Assembly (NCBI RefSeq): GCF_018131005.1
Contig: NZ_JAFCJK010000005.1
Location: forward strand, 496,001 to 560,000
DNA from: Bradyrhizobium lablabi
GTDB taxonomy: Bacteria; Pseudomonadota; Alphaproteobacteria; Rhizobiales; Xanthobacteraceae
Reading direction: 5' to 3'
DNA length: 64,000 bases
This document shows, piece by piece, positions 35,665 to 44,764 of this stretch. Under the pieces are notes generated by a model. The model had not been told where the DNA came from and did not search any database. It saw only the letters and a list, made by a program, of their open reading frames with translations. The stretch's first letter is position 1. Each line of letters starts with the position of its first letter. The translations under genes and the position numbers were made by a program.

Positions 35665-36915
35665 TCACGTCAACACCCCCACGATCGCGCCCATCAGGCA
35701 GGTCGTCAGCGTGCCGGAGACGATCGACTTCAGCCCGAGTGCGTTGATCTCTTCGCGCCGCTCGGGCGCCATGGTGCCGAGGCCACCGATCATGATGCCC
35801 AGGCTCGCGAAGTTCGCGAAGCCGCACATCGCGTAAAGCATGATCAGCCGCGAGCGCGGATCGAGCGCATCGGTGCCGAGCTTCGCGAGATCGACATAGG
35901 CAATCAGCTCGTTCAGCACGGTCTTGGTGCCCATCAGGCTTCCCGCCGTGACCGCCTGCGGCCACGGCAGACCCATCAGCCAGCACACCGGCGCCATCAG
36001 ATAACCCAGCAGCCGTTGCAGCGAGATCCTGGCGCCGCCGATCTCCGGCAACAGGCCGATGATCGCGTTCGCGAGATAGACCAGCGCAACCAGCACCAGC
36101 AGCATGGCGACGATGTTGAGCAGCAGCTCAAGCCCCGTGGTGGTGCCTTTGGCAATCGCGTCCATCGTCGAGGACGCTCCGACTTCGGGATCGGCAAGCA
36201 AGGCGCCGGTGCGCTTGTCCGATGTCTCCGGCACCATGATCAGGCTCACCAAAATGGCGGCCGGCGCGCCCAGCACCGAGGCGATGACGAAATGCGCGGC
36301 CGCATCCGGGATCAGCGGCGCGAGCAGGGTGGCGTAGAGCACGAGCACCGTGCCGGCGATGCCGGCCATGCCGCCGGTCATCACGAGGAACAATTCGCTG
36401 CGCGTGAGTTGCGCGAGATATGGGCGGATGAACAACGGCGCTTCCACCATGCCGAGGAAGATGTTGGCCGCGGTCGAGAGCCCGACCGCGCCGCCGGCGC
36501 CGAGCGTGCGCTCGAGCAGCGAGGCCATGCCGCGCACGACCGGCGGCAGCACACGCCAATAGAACAAGAGCGTCGTCAACACGCTCATCACGAGGACGAT
36601 CGGCAGCGCCTGGAAGGCGAGGATGAAATCGGAGCCCGGTATCTTCGGATCGAAGGGCAGGGGGGCGCCGCCCACATAGCCGAACACAAAGGCAGTGCCG
36701 GCGCGGGTGGCAGCGGCAATGGTCCCGACGGCGTCGTTGATCGCCCCGAAGACTGTTGTCACCAACGGCACCTTGATCAGCACCAGCGCGGTCGCGATGG
36801 TAACGGCAAGCCCGATTGCCGCCTGGCGGACCGATACCGCGCCGCGGTTTTCGCTGAGCGCCCAGGCGATCGCCAGCAGCGCCGCTACACCGAACGCCGA
36901 TTGTAACTGCAGCAT
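35665..36915 (-). CDS. CNT family nucleoside transporter (NupC-like)
   Basis: The 416-residue inner-membrane symporter starts at ATG 36915 (GGGGG upstream). It shows the CNT marks FGYVGGAPLPFD, GSDFILAFQALPIVL, GMVEAPLFIRPYLAQLTRSE and GTKTVLNELIAY, followed by CGFANFASLGIMIGGL. Ten or so helices span the length. It takes up nucleosides with H+ or Na+. It is divergent from the MFS gene and convergent with the cupin gene. Confidence 0.93.
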   Translation of the reverse strand: MLQLQSAFGVAALLAIAWALSENRGAVSVRQAAIGLAVTIATALVLIKVPLVTTVFGAINDAVGTIAAATRAGTAFVFGYVGGAPLPFDPKIPGSDFILAFQALPIVLVMSVLTTLLFYWRVLPPVVRGMASLLERTLGAGGAVGLSTAANIFLGMVEAPLFIRPYLAQLTRSELFLVMTGGMAGIAGTVLVLYATLLAPLIPDAAAHFVIASVLGAPAAILVSLIMVPETSDKRTGALLADPEVGASSTMDAIAKGTTTGLELLLNIVAMLLVLVALVYLANAIIGLLPEIGGARISLQRLLGYLMAPVCWLMGLPWPQAVTAGSLMGTKTVLNELIAYVDLAKLGTDALDPRSRLIMLYAMCGFANFASLGIMIGGLGTMAPERREEINALGLKSIVSGTLTTCLMGAIVGVLT

Positions 36916-37031
36916 CAAGCCCCCGAACAAGTCCCGCGGGATTATGGCAGGGGCCGCACGCAGCGCAATGCCGTTGCGTCTCGGGAGCCATCGCCATTGA
37001 CAAGTTGCCGGCCGCCGTCCACGGCTCCAAC

Positions 37032-38255
37032 ATGTCCCACACAAAGCCGGTCCGGGCCCGCGATCTTCTCGTCCAGCGGCCGTTTCTTTTCTTCCTTTCG
37101 TCGCGCAGCCTGTCGCGCTTCTCCAGCCAGATCGGCGCGGTCGCGATCGGCTGGCAGGTATACGAGCTGACTGGCAGCGCGTTCGATCTCGGCATGGTCG
37201 GCCTGGTGCAGTTTCTCCCCACTGCACTGCTCGTGTTCGTCGCCGGCCATGCAGCCGACCGGTTCGAGCGCAAGCGCGTGGTTCAGGCCTGCCAGCTCGC
37301 CGAGGCGCTCACTGCGCTGTTCCTCACGGTGAGCACCTTTGCCGGCACCATCTCCGAGGTGCAGATCTTCATTGCGACCTTCGTTTTGGGGATCGCCGGC
37401 GCATTCGAGAGCCCGGCGACCGCGGCGCTGCTGCCGCTGATCGCCCCGCAGGGGTCGCTGCAGCGGGCGACCGCGATCTCGAGCGGCGCCGCGCAGGTCG
37501 CGACCATTACGGGCCCGGCGCTCGGCGGTTTCGCCTACGCCGTGATGCCAGGGCTGCCCTATGGCGTCATGGTGGTGTTCTGGCTACTCGGCGCGATCCT
37601 GACCGGCGGCATCGGCCGCTTGCAGCAGGCGGCGGTCAAGGACACGGCATCATCCGATGACCTGTTCGCCGGCGTCACCTTCGTGCGCGGTAATCCGGCG
37701 ATCCTCGGCACCATCTCGCTTGATCTGTTCGCGGTGCTGTTCGGCGGCGTCACCGCGCTGCTGCCGATCTATGCCCGCGATATCCTTATGACAGGCCCGC
37801 TCGGCCTCGGCATCCTGCGCGCCGCACCCGCGGTCGGCGCGCTGTTCATGACGGTGGTTTTGGCGCGGCACACCATCAGCAGCCATGTCGGCTTGCGCAT
37901 GTTCCAGGCGGTGATTGTGTTTGGCGCCGCTACCGTGGTGTTCGCGCTGTCGCAATGGATGTGGCTGTCGGTGCTGGCGCTGGCGGTGCTGGGCGCGGCC
38001 GACACGATCAGCGTCGTGATCCGCTTCTCGCTCGTGCAGCTCTCGACGCCGGACGAGATGCGTGGTCGCGTCGGCGCGGTGAATTTTCTGTTCATCAACG
38101 CCTCAAACCAGCTTGGCCAGTTTGAGAGCGGCGTCACCGCGGCGCTGTTTGGCACAGTGCCGGCGGCCGTGCTCGGCGGTGTCGGCACCATCGCGATCGC
38201 GCTGCTCTGGATGAAACTGTTCCCGGCACTGCGCAACGTGGAGAGGCTGGAGTAG
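37032..38255 (+). CDS. MFS transporter, EntS/MFS_3-like
   Basis: The 407-residue protein has twelve predicted helices. SRFSSQIGAVAIGWQVYELT lies in helix 1, GHAADRFERKRVVQ is the cytoplasmic loop 2-3 motif, and QLSTPDEMRGRVGAVNFLFI is typical of MFS_3 exporters. ATG 37032 is taken as the start; a TTG 9 codons upstream is weaker. It probably exports a small molecule; no substrate can be read from the context. Confidence 0.9.
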   Translation: MSHTKPVRARDLLVQRPFLFFLSSRSLSRFSSQIGAVAIGWQVYELTGSAFDLGMVGLVQFLPTALLVFVAGHAADRFERKRVVQACQLAEALTALFLTVSTFAGTISEVQIFIATFVLGIAGAFESPATAALLPLIAPQGSLQRATAISSGAAQVATITGPALGGFAYAVMPGLPYGVMVVFWLLGAILTGGIGRLQQAAVKDTASSDDLFAGVTFVRGNPAILGTISLDLFAVLFGGVTALLPIYARDILMTGPLGLGILRAAPAVGALFMTVVLARHTISSHVGLRMFQAVIVFGAATVVFALSQWMWLSVLALAVLGAADTISVVIRFSLVQLSTPDEMRGRVGAVNFLFINASNQLGQFESGVTAALFGTVPAAVLGGVGTIAIALLWMKLFPALRNVERLE

Positions 38256-38306
38256 GGGACGAGCAGCGCCTGTCCCCGTACCTCGTCCCGCTTGCGGCGA
38301 GAGGTT

Positions 38307-38330
38307 GGATCGCATCGTCAGATGCGATCC
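38307..38330. terminator. Perfect 10-bp hairpin after the MFS gene
   Basis: GGATCGCATC (38307-38316) and GATGCGATCC (38321-38330) pair with a 4-base loop. A second short stem, CCCCGC-AA-GCGGGG (38402-38415), lies nearer the opposing SDR gene. Together they fill the convergent gap and may end transcription from both sides. The second stem belongs to a common CTCTCCCCGC-type repeat. Confidence 0.55.
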
Positions 38331-38434
38331 AAGTGAGCGGGAATCTCCGCACGTTAGTTGCTTACCTTCTTCGCGGGCCCGGCCCCTCACCCCGACCCTC
38401 TCCCCGCAAGCGGGGCGAGGGAGAAGAGAGATCG

Positions 38435-39193
38435 CTAGCCCCGGCCCACGAACGGCATCTTGCTCGCCATGACCGTCATGAACAGCACGTTGGCGTCGAG
38501 CGGCAAGCTCGCCATGTAGGCGACTGCATCGCCGACCGCCTTCGCGTCCATGCGCGGCTCCGGCATCTTGCGGCCGTCGGGCTGCAGCACGCCGTCGACC
38601 ATGCGATCGGTCATCGGGGTTGCGGCGTTGCCGATGTCGACCTGGCCGACCGCGATGTCGTACATCCGGCCGTCGAGATTGGATGCCTTGGTGAGGCCGG
38701 TGATGGCGTGCTTGGTCGAGGTATAGGCTGCCGAGAACGGCCGCGGGGCGTGCGCGGAGATCGAGCCATTGTTGATGATGCGACCGCCACGCGGCTTCTG
38801 GTCCTTCATGATGCGGAAGGCGTGCTGGGTACACAGGAACGGGCCGGTGAGATTGGTGTTCACCACCGCCTGCCATTGCTCGAGCGAAAGATCCTCGAAA
38901 TTGACCGGCGGCGCGCCCATGCCGGCATTGTTGAAGAGCACGTCGAGCCGGCCGTAGGTGTCCTTCACCTTGTCGAACAGCGCGGCGATCGAGGCCGGGC
39001 TCGTCATGTCGGCGGAGACGCACATGCTCTTGCCGACATTGTCCCCGAGCTTCTTGGTCTCTTCCAGCATCTCCATGCGCCGTCCGGCGAGCACCACTGT
39101 GAAGCCTGCGTTCATCAGAGCGAGCGACGCCGCCCGCCCGACGCCTGTGCCAGCTCCGGTGACGACGGCGATCTTGTTGGTTGCTTCGGCCAT
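38435..39193 (-). CDS. Short-chain dehydrogenase/reductase
   Basis: The 252-residue classical SDR has the cofactor motif VVTGAGTGVGRAASL, NNAG in VLFNNAGMGAP and the catalytic Ser in NNGSISAHAPRPFSAAYTST with Tyr-x3-Lys (YTSTK). The residue after strand 2 is Arg (LAGRRMEML), which favours NADP(H). The substrate is unknown. GAGG lies just upstream of ATG 39193. It is 14 bases downstream of the Anbu gene on the same strand and so may be the last gene of that cluster. Confidence 0.92.
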   Translation of the reverse strand: MAEATNKIAVVTGAGTGVGRAASLALMNAGFTVVLAGRRMEMLEETKKLGDNVGKSMCVSADMTSPASIAALFDKVKDTYGRLDVLFNNAGMGAPPVNFEDLSLEQWQAVVNTNLTGPFLCTQHAFRIMKDQKPRGGRIINNGSISAHAPRPFSAAYTSTKHAITGLTKASNLDGRMYDIAVGQVDIGNAATPMTDRMVDGVLQPDGRKMPEPRMDAKAVGDAVAYMASLPLDANVLFMTVMASKMPFVGRG

Positions 39194-39207
39194 TTGGTTT
39201 CCTCTGT

Positions 39208-39969
39208 TTATTGGGCTTTTGATTCGGTTTCGGTTTTGTAGGGTGGACGCGGAATATTCTGATGCGCCGCGCGCAGCGCTGCGGACCAGCGCGAGCGCAA
39301 GTCGTGAAAATAGGGCTCGCCGGCCTCGATGCGGTGGTTGAGGTCGGCCTCGCAGGCATCCGACCGCACCACCAGCACGTCGATCGGCAGGCCGACGCCG
39401 AGATTGGAGCGCATGGTGGAATCCATGGAGATCAGGCCGGTCTTCAACGCCTCATAAAGCTCGACGTCGTAATGCATGGCACGGTCGAGCACGGGCTTGC
39501 CGTATTTGTGCTCGCCGATCTGCAAGTAGGGCGTATCGGTGGTGCATTCGATGAAATTGCCGGCGGTGTAGATCATGAACAGCCGCATCCGCGAGCCCTT
39601 GATCTGGCCGCCGAACAGGAACGAGACGTCGAAGGAGACGTCTTCCGACCGCAACGCGTCGCCTTCGGTGGCGTGCACGGCGCGGATCGCGCGGCCGATC
39701 CGCTGCGCGGCCTGGAACATGGTCGGCGCATTCATCAGCGTTTCGAGCTCGCCGGTTTGCGGATCTTCCATCCCTTCGGTGAGGGTCGACAGCACCGACT
39801 GGCTGATCGCCAGATTGCCCGCGCTCGCGATCGCCATGATGCGCTCGCCGGGCTTTGAGAAGATGTGCAGCTTGCGGAAAGTCGAGACGTTGTCGAGGCC
39901 GGCATTGGTGCGAGTGTCGGCGATCATGACGAGGCCGTCGCGCACCAGAATTCCGCAGCAATAAGTCAT
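39208..39969 (-). CDS. Anbu proteasome-like peptidase
   Basis: The 253-residue protein begins MTYCCGILVRDGLVMIADTR. After loss of Met the N-terminal Thr is the nucleophile. Counting from that Thr, Asp17 and Lys32 sit where the proteasome catalytic Asp and Lys do. The rest has the Ntn-hydrolase pattern (SSAGNLAISQS-like stretch, YTAGNFIECTTDTPYLQIGE). Anbu proteins assemble into ring or spiral complexes and are linked by gene neighbourhood to ATP-grasp, alpha-E and transglutaminase proteins, all present upstream here. ATG 39969 is chosen because it exposes the Thr; the frame stays open to 40035. The natural substrate is unknown. Confidence 0.93.
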   Translation of the reverse strand: MTYCCGILVRDGLVMIADTRTNAGLDNVSTFRKLHIFSKPGERIMAIASAGNLAISQSVLSTLTEGMEDPQTGELETLMNAPTMFQAAQRIGRAIRAVHATEGDALRSEDVSFDVSFLFGGQIKGSRMRLFMIYTAGNFIECTTDTPYLQIGEHKYGKPVLDRAMHYDVELYEALKTGLISMDSTMRSNLGVGLPIDVLVVRSDACEADLNHRIEAGEPYFHDLRSRWSAALRAAHQNIPRPPYKTETESKAQ

Positions 39970-40087
39970 TTCCAGTCCCCAAACGGCCCGAATTTTCGCC
40001 GAAGAACTAGTAGCCAATTTCAGGGTCTCATCCAACCCCGATTCCCTGCCGCGGAACAGGCTGCGAATGAGTAAGAACCCGGGAAAC

Positions 40088-40930
40088 CTAGCTTTCGAGG
40101 AAATCCAGCAGTGCCGTGTTGAACAGGAGTGGGTCCTGCAGCAACGCGAAGTGGCTGACGTTGGGGAGGATCAGAAGGCCGGCGCCTGGAATCGTCGCAG
40201 CCATGTATTCGGTATGCTCGCGCTTGATGCCTTCGTCGTGCTGGCCGTCTGCAATCAGCACCGGCGTTCGGATCGCGCGCAGCTGCTCGTCCGTCCAGTT
40301 CGGCTGCGTCTCCCACATCTTCTCGATCTCATGCAGAAACTGTTCGTATTCGTTCGGCGTCGGCGAGTTGCGCGCGTACTCTGAGCGTGCACGCGCAATG
40401 TATTGCGCAAATGTTGGGTCGTTGTCGTAATCCGGGTTGAGACCTGAGGTTTGGGTGTTGGCGCCGAAGGCGAATACGCGGCTGACCCGGTCGGGATGAC
40501 GCATCGCCATATCAAGCCCGATGATGGCGCCGTCGCTCCAGCCGACGATCGACGCGCGCGGAATCTGCAGATGATCGAGCAGCGCGACGACATCGTCCGC
40601 CATCAGGTCGTATCCGAACGGCTGCGCGTCGCGCGTGCTGCGGCCATGGCCGCGGCTGTCGACGAGGATGACGCGGTGCCGGCGTGCGACCTCGGGCGCC
40701 TGAAGGCCGAAATAATCGGAATTGGCTAGCCCACCGTGCAGAAAGACCACCGGGCTTCCGTCGCCGAGATCAACATGGAACAGGTTGATTCCGTTCACCT
40801 CCGCTGGTGCGCTGCGCCCGACAACCGGAGCCGGCGTCGCTGGCAGGGATTGCCATCGATCCAGCGCGACGGCGCGGGCCATGGGAGTCAGGCTGAAGAG
40901 GGCAGTCGCGAGAAAGAGACGTCGGTCCAT
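40088..40930 (-). CDS. Alpha/beta hydrolase with twin-arginine signal, inside the Anbu cluster
   Basis: The 280-residue protein starts at ATG 40930 behind GAGGAGAA. The start MDRRLFLATALFSLTPMARA reads as a Tat-type signal. The fold is clear: oxyanion HG in VVFLHGGLAN, DSRGHGRST, nucleophile elbow GWSDG (Ser132), acid in ADGQHDEGI and His in LPNVSHFALL. It resembles peroxidase/esterase-like hydrolases. It lies between Anbu (118 bases) and the transglutaminase gene (246 bases) on the same strand, so it may act in the same process or be a passenger. Confidence 0.87.
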   Translation of the reverse strand: MDRRLFLATALFSLTPMARAVALDRWQSLPATPAPVVGRSAPAEVNGINLFHVDLGDGSPVVFLHGGLANSDYFGLQAPEVARRHRVILVDSRGHGRSTRDAQPFGYDLMADDVVALLDHLQIPRASIVGWSDGAIIGLDMAMRHPDRVSRVFAFGANTQTSGLNPDYDNDPTFAQYIARARSEYARNSPTPNEYEQFLHEIEKMWETQPNWTDEQLRAIRTPVLIADGQHDEGIKREHTEYMAATIPGAGLLILPNVSHFALLQDPLLFNTALLDFLES

Positions 40931-41176
40931 GTGTGCTTCTCCTCGAGCCCGGCGCAGGATAGCGGCAACAGCCGGGCGTTTCACCCGGGCACTTCGTTTC
41001 CAGCCAGGCGGCATCCGAGCAAACAGGCGACCGGCTACGGGATGATTTCGAGGATCAGGCTTTTGATGACATTTGTCGCGTGCGGCTCGTTGTTCCGAGC
41101 CTGTCGTTCACCCCCTCAAGACGCGGTTTTGCCTCGTTCGGACGAGGGATCTCTGTTGTCTCTGTGACGCCTTTGA

Positions 41177-42019
41177 CTACGACTGCGACTGACTCTGCCA
41201 CTGGCCTGGTCGACCGGCCTGGTCGACCTTCACCGCAACCGTCAACGTCTCCGTCCCGCCGCCATAGCGGGTGCCGCGCACCGGGGCGGCGCCGAGGTAG
41301 TCGAGGCCGATCGCGACGCGGGCATGGGCGTCCGTGGTGCAGATGCCGTTCGCGGCGTCGAAGCCGACCCAGCCGAGATCAGGCACATAGGCTTCCGCCC
41401 AGGCGTGGCCAGCCTGCTGATTGACCATGCCGTCGGAGCGGAGGAAATGGCCGGAGACGAAGCGGGCAGGTACGCCGCCGGCGCGCGCGCAAGCGATGAG
41501 AATATGCGCATAGTCCTGACAGACGCCGCTTTTCAGCGCGAAGGCCTCGGACGCCGAGGTGGCGCTGTTGGTCGGATCCTCGTCGAAGGTCATGTGCTCG
41601 TAGATATGCACCATCAACGCGTGCAGGAAGCCGAGTACGTCGCTGCCCGCTTCCGCGCGCAGTTCGCGCACGAAGCTCGTCATTGTCGGATTGACGTCGG
41701 TAAGGGGCGTCGCGCGCAGGAACAGGCTCGGCGGAAACCGCTCGTCGGAGCCCCGCAGAACGCCGCCAGTGTCGTGAGTTTCGACCAGGCCCTCGACATG
41801 GATGGTGAGGTCGGCGATCGATCCATGCGTCAGCACATGCGTGACGTTGCCGAACGCGTCCTCATGGACATCGAGCCGCGAGTCGGTCGAGACGTCGATC
41901 TGCCATTGCGCGACGTACTGCCCGTCATGGTTGCCCGGCGTCATCCGCAGAATCTGAATCACGCCCGAGGCCGGCGGCTCGTAGCGATAGGTGGTCGTAT
42001 GGGCTATCCGAAGGCGCAT
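41177..42019 (-). CDS. Transglutaminase-like protease-fold protein of the Anbu cluster
   Basis: The 280-residue cytosolic protein starts at ATG 42019 with MRLRIAHTTTYRYEPPASGV, the usual N-terminal bacterial transglutaminase domain. The catalytic triad is intact: Cys167 (SGVCQDYAHI), His205 (AGHAWAEAYV) and Asp221 (FDAANG). Members of this group are thought to work as peptidases or amide-forming enzymes with the alpha-E and ATP-grasp proteins. The C-terminus ends in short Gln-Ser repeats. Confidence 0.92.
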   Translation of the reverse strand: MRLRIAHTTTYRYEPPASGVIQILRMTPGNHDGQYVAQWQIDVSTDSRLDVHEDAFGNVTHVLTHGSIADLTIHVEGLVETHDTGGVLRGSDERFPPSLFLRATPLTDVNPTMTSFVRELRAEAGSDVLGFLHALMVHIYEHMTFDEDPTNSATSASEAFALKSGVCQDYAHILIACARAGGVPARFVSGHFLRSDGMVNQQAGHAWAEAYVPDLGWVGFDAANGICTTDAHARVAIGLDYLGAAPVRGTRYGGGTETLTVAVKVDQAGRPGQWQSQSQS

Positions 42020-42044
42020 GGCTGACCAACAGGAGGTTGGGTTG

Positions 42045-42137
42045 TCATGCCCGGCCTCGTGCCGGGCATCCACGTCTTTCGTCCTTATCGCCTCTCAAAG
42101 CAAGACGTGGATGGCCGGGTAAGCCCGGCCACGACGG
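42045..42137. repeat. Dispersed palindromic repeat, CATCCACG type, copy A
   Basis: CATCCACGTCTT (42067-42078) and AAGACGTGGATG (42102-42113) are perfect 12-bp arms, flanked by GCCCGG/CCGGGC words. A second copy lies at 52338-52434. It separates the alpha-E and transglutaminase genes and could form a large hairpin in their shared transcript. Confidence 0.7.
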
Positions 42138-42168
42138 GATTCTTGTTATTCGGGCCGTGTCGATTCCA

Positions 42169-43113
42169 TCAAATCAGATACTGCTTGGTGATGATCTCAC
42201 CCAGCCGCGAGTTGTCCGCGATGAACTCCTGGATGAACTCGTGCACGCCGTGCTGGAAGATATCGTCCATATGGCTGTGTTCAAGGCGGTTTCTGACGCC
42301 GCGGGCGTGGCGCTGGGAGGCGCCTTGCCGGCCATAGGCGACGCCGATCTCGTCCAGATTGCGCACCAGATTGCTGTAGCAGCTTGCAAGCGATCGCGGC
42401 AGCGTGTCGTTGAGGATGAGCAGATCGGCGATCAGCCACGGCTTCAGTGTTTCCCGGTAGACCCAGTGGTAGGCCGTCAGCGCCGAGACCGAGCGCAGGA
42501 TCGAGGTCCACTGATAGTAGTCGAGCGGGCCGCCGACATGCTCCTCTTCGGGCAACAGCACGTGATATTTTACGTCGAGAATGCGCGCGGTGTTATCGGC
42601 ACGTTCGAGATGCAGCCCGAGCCGCGAGAACCAGTAAGCATCGTTGCGCAGCATGGTGCGGTAGGCCGAGCCGTCGAAGCGCAGCGAGGTTTCCTGCACA
42701 AAGCGCAGGAATTTCGCCAGCTCCTCGCGGTTCGCGGTGCCCTTGCTCCAGGCCGCCTGCAACTCGATCCAGGCTGAGTTGATGGTGTCCCACATCTCCG
42801 ACGTCAGCGCGGTACGCACCGAGCGCGAATTGAGCCGCGCCGCCTCGATGCAATTCCTGATCGAGGAGGGGTTGGCGGGGGAGAAGGAAAGATATTCGAC
42901 GACGTTCTGCTCGTTGGCTTCGTCATATTGGTCGTAGAAGCTTGCGCCGACGCCCGCGGTGAGCAGCGCGGAATCCCATTCATTGGTCTTGCCGACATAA
43001 GCGGCCGGAAGCGCGGTGACGCGCAGCGTCGCGTCGATCGTGCGCGCGAGATATTCGGCGCGCTCGACATAACGGGCGAGCCAGAACAGGTTTTCGGCAG
43101 TGCGCGAAAGCAT
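42169..43113 (-). CDS. Alpha-E domain protein of the Anbu cluster
   Basis: The 314-residue all-helical protein starts MLSRTAENLFWLARYVERAE, the family hallmark. It continues with NSRSVRTALTSEMWDTINSA and LHLERADNTARILDVKYHVL. The domain has no known enzyme activity; comparative genomics places it as an obligate partner of the circularly permuted ATP-grasp protein. It starts 8 bases after the ATP-grasp stop, so the two are cotranscribed and probably coupled. The GGTGAGAG before the ATG supports the start. Confidence 0.93.
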   Translation of the reverse strand: MLSRTAENLFWLARYVERAEYLARTIDATLRVTALPAAYVGKTNEWDSALLTAGVGASFYDQYDEANEQNVVEYLSFSPANPSSIRNCIEAARLNSRSVRTALTSEMWDTINSAWIELQAAWSKGTANREELAKFLRFVQETSLRFDGSAYRTMLRNDAYWFSRLGLHLERADNTARILDVKYHVLLPEEEHVGGPLDYYQWTSILRSVSALTAYHWVYRETLKPWLIADLLILNDTLPRSLASCYSNLVRNLDEIGVAYGRQGASQRHARGVRNRLEHSHMDDIFQHGVHEFIQEFIADNSRLGEIITKQYLI

Positions 43114-43121
43114 GCTCTCAC

Positions 43122-44540
43122 CTACTCACTCAGTATCCAGGTGTCCTTGGTGCCGCCGCCCTGGCTCGAATTGACCACGAGCGATCCCTCCTTGAGCGCC
43201 ACGCGGGTCAGCCCGCCCGGTACGATGGTGGTGTGCTTGCTGCCAGTCAGCACGAACGGCCGCAGATCGACATGACGCGGCGCGAGCCCCTTCTCCGTGC
43301 AGGTCGGGCAGGTCGACAGGGCGAGCGTCGGCTGGGCGATGAATCCCTCCGGCTCGCGCTTGAGCTTGTCGCGGAATGCTTCGATGGTTGCCTTGGTAGC
43401 GGCCGGGCCGATCAGCATGCCGTAGCCGCCCGAGCCGTGCACTTCCTTGACCACGAGGTCGGCAAGGTTGTCGAGCACGTAGGCAAGATCCTGCGGCTCG
43501 CGGCAACGCCAGGTCTGCACGTTCTTCAGGATCGGCTCCTCGCTGAGATAGAACTTCACGATGTCGGGCATGTAGGAGTAGATCGCCTTGTCGTCGGAAA
43601 TCCCGGTGCCGACGGCGTTGGCGAGCGTGATGTTGCCGGCCGCATAGGCCGACATCAGCCCGGGTACGCCGAGCGCGGAATCCGGACGGAAGGTCAGGGG
43701 GTCGAGGAAATCGTCGTCGACGCGGCGGTAGATCACGTCGACGCGTTTGAGTCCCTCGGTGGTGCGCATGAAGACCTCATCGTTCTTGACGATCAGGTCG
43801 CGGCCCTCGACCAGCTCGATGCCAAGCTTGTCGGCGAGAAAGGAGTGCTCGTAATAGGCCGAGTTGTAGACGCCCGGCGTCATCAGCGCGACCGTCGGCT
43901 CGGCCGCGGCGCTCAGGGGGGCGACCGAGCGCAGCGCGGCCAACAGCTCGTCCGGATAGCGTTCCACCGGAGCGACGCGGTGGCGGGCGAACAAGTCCGG
44001 AAACAGCCGCATCATGATCTCGCGGTTTTCCAGCATATAGGACACGCCGGACGGCGTGCGCGCATTGTCCTCCAGTACGATGAAGTTTTCCGGATCGGTG
44101 CGGATGATGTCGATGCCGGCGATATGGACATAGACGTCGTGGGGCACGTCCTGGCCGTTCATCTCGGGACGGAATACCGGGTTTTGGAAGATCAGGTCTT
44201 CCGGGATGACGTTGGCGCGCAGGATGTCGCGGCCGTGGTAGATGTCCTTGAGGAATATGTTGAGCGCTAGCACGCGCTGTTTCAGGCCTTTTTCCAGCAG
44301 CGACCATTCCATGGCCGACATGATGCGCGGGATGACGTCGAAGGGAATCAGCCGCTCCTGGGCTTCGGCGTCGCCATAGACGGCGAAGGTGATACCGATC
44401 CGGCGGAACAGGAGCTCCGCTTCCTGGCGGCGGTATTCGAGCGCATCCGGCGGGGTCTCCTTGAGCCAGCGGGAGAGCTCCTGGTAGGCCGGGCGCAGGT
44501 CGTCGCCGAGGCCGCTCATTTCATCGAACGCGACTGCCAT
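43122..44540 (-). CDS. Circularly permuted ATP-grasp type 2 protein
   Basis: The 472-residue protein belongs to the COG2308-like ATP-grasp family. The marks include RIGITFAVYGD, LIPFDVIPRIMSAMEWSLLE, NFIVLEDNARTPSGVSYMLE, TPGVYNSAYYEHSFLA and VVKEVHGSGGYGMLIGP. ATP-grasp enzymes form amide or ester bonds by acyl-phosphate intermediates; this group is predicted to make a peptide-like tag or metabolite. ATG 44540 matches the family start; the longer frame to 44702 adds an unrelated leader. It is the first gene of the minus-strand Anbu cluster. Confidence 0.93.
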   Translation of the reverse strand: MAVAFDEMSGLGDDLRPAYQELSRWLKETPPDALEYRRQEAELLFRRIGITFAVYGDAEAQERLIPFDVIPRIMSAMEWSLLEKGLKQRVLALNIFLKDIYHGRDILRANVIPEDLIFQNPVFRPEMNGQDVPHDVYVHIAGIDIIRTDPENFIVLEDNARTPSGVSYMLENREIMMRLFPDLFARHRVAPVERYPDELLAALRSVAPLSAAAEPTVALMTPGVYNSAYYEHSFLADKLGIELVEGRDLIVKNDEVFMRTTEGLKRVDVIYRRVDDDFLDPLTFRPDSALGVPGLMSAYAAGNITLANAVGTGISDDKAIYSYMPDIVKFYLSEEPILKNVQTWRCREPQDLAYVLDNLADLVVKEVHGSGGYGMLIGPAATKATIEAFRDKLKREPEGFIAQPTLALSTCPTCTEKGLAPRHVDLRPFVLTGSKHTTIVPGGLTRVALKEGSLVVNSSQGGGTKDTWILSE

Positions 44541-44764
44541 AAATCCCGACCGCCCTCCGAAGCCATCCGACAGAGTGCATGACTTGAAGGGATGGTAGCA
44601 AGGGGCGGGCCAGCGCGATATGCATTGGCTGGCGGCATTTGCCAGGGATGATCCGCCACGCTGCCTGAAAAACCGGCTGCGGCCTGCGTATTTCGGCGGC
44701 AAAATCCCGTGACATCAAGGCATTGCGTCGGCAATGTCGGGGGCCAGAGTGAGGAAATGAGACA

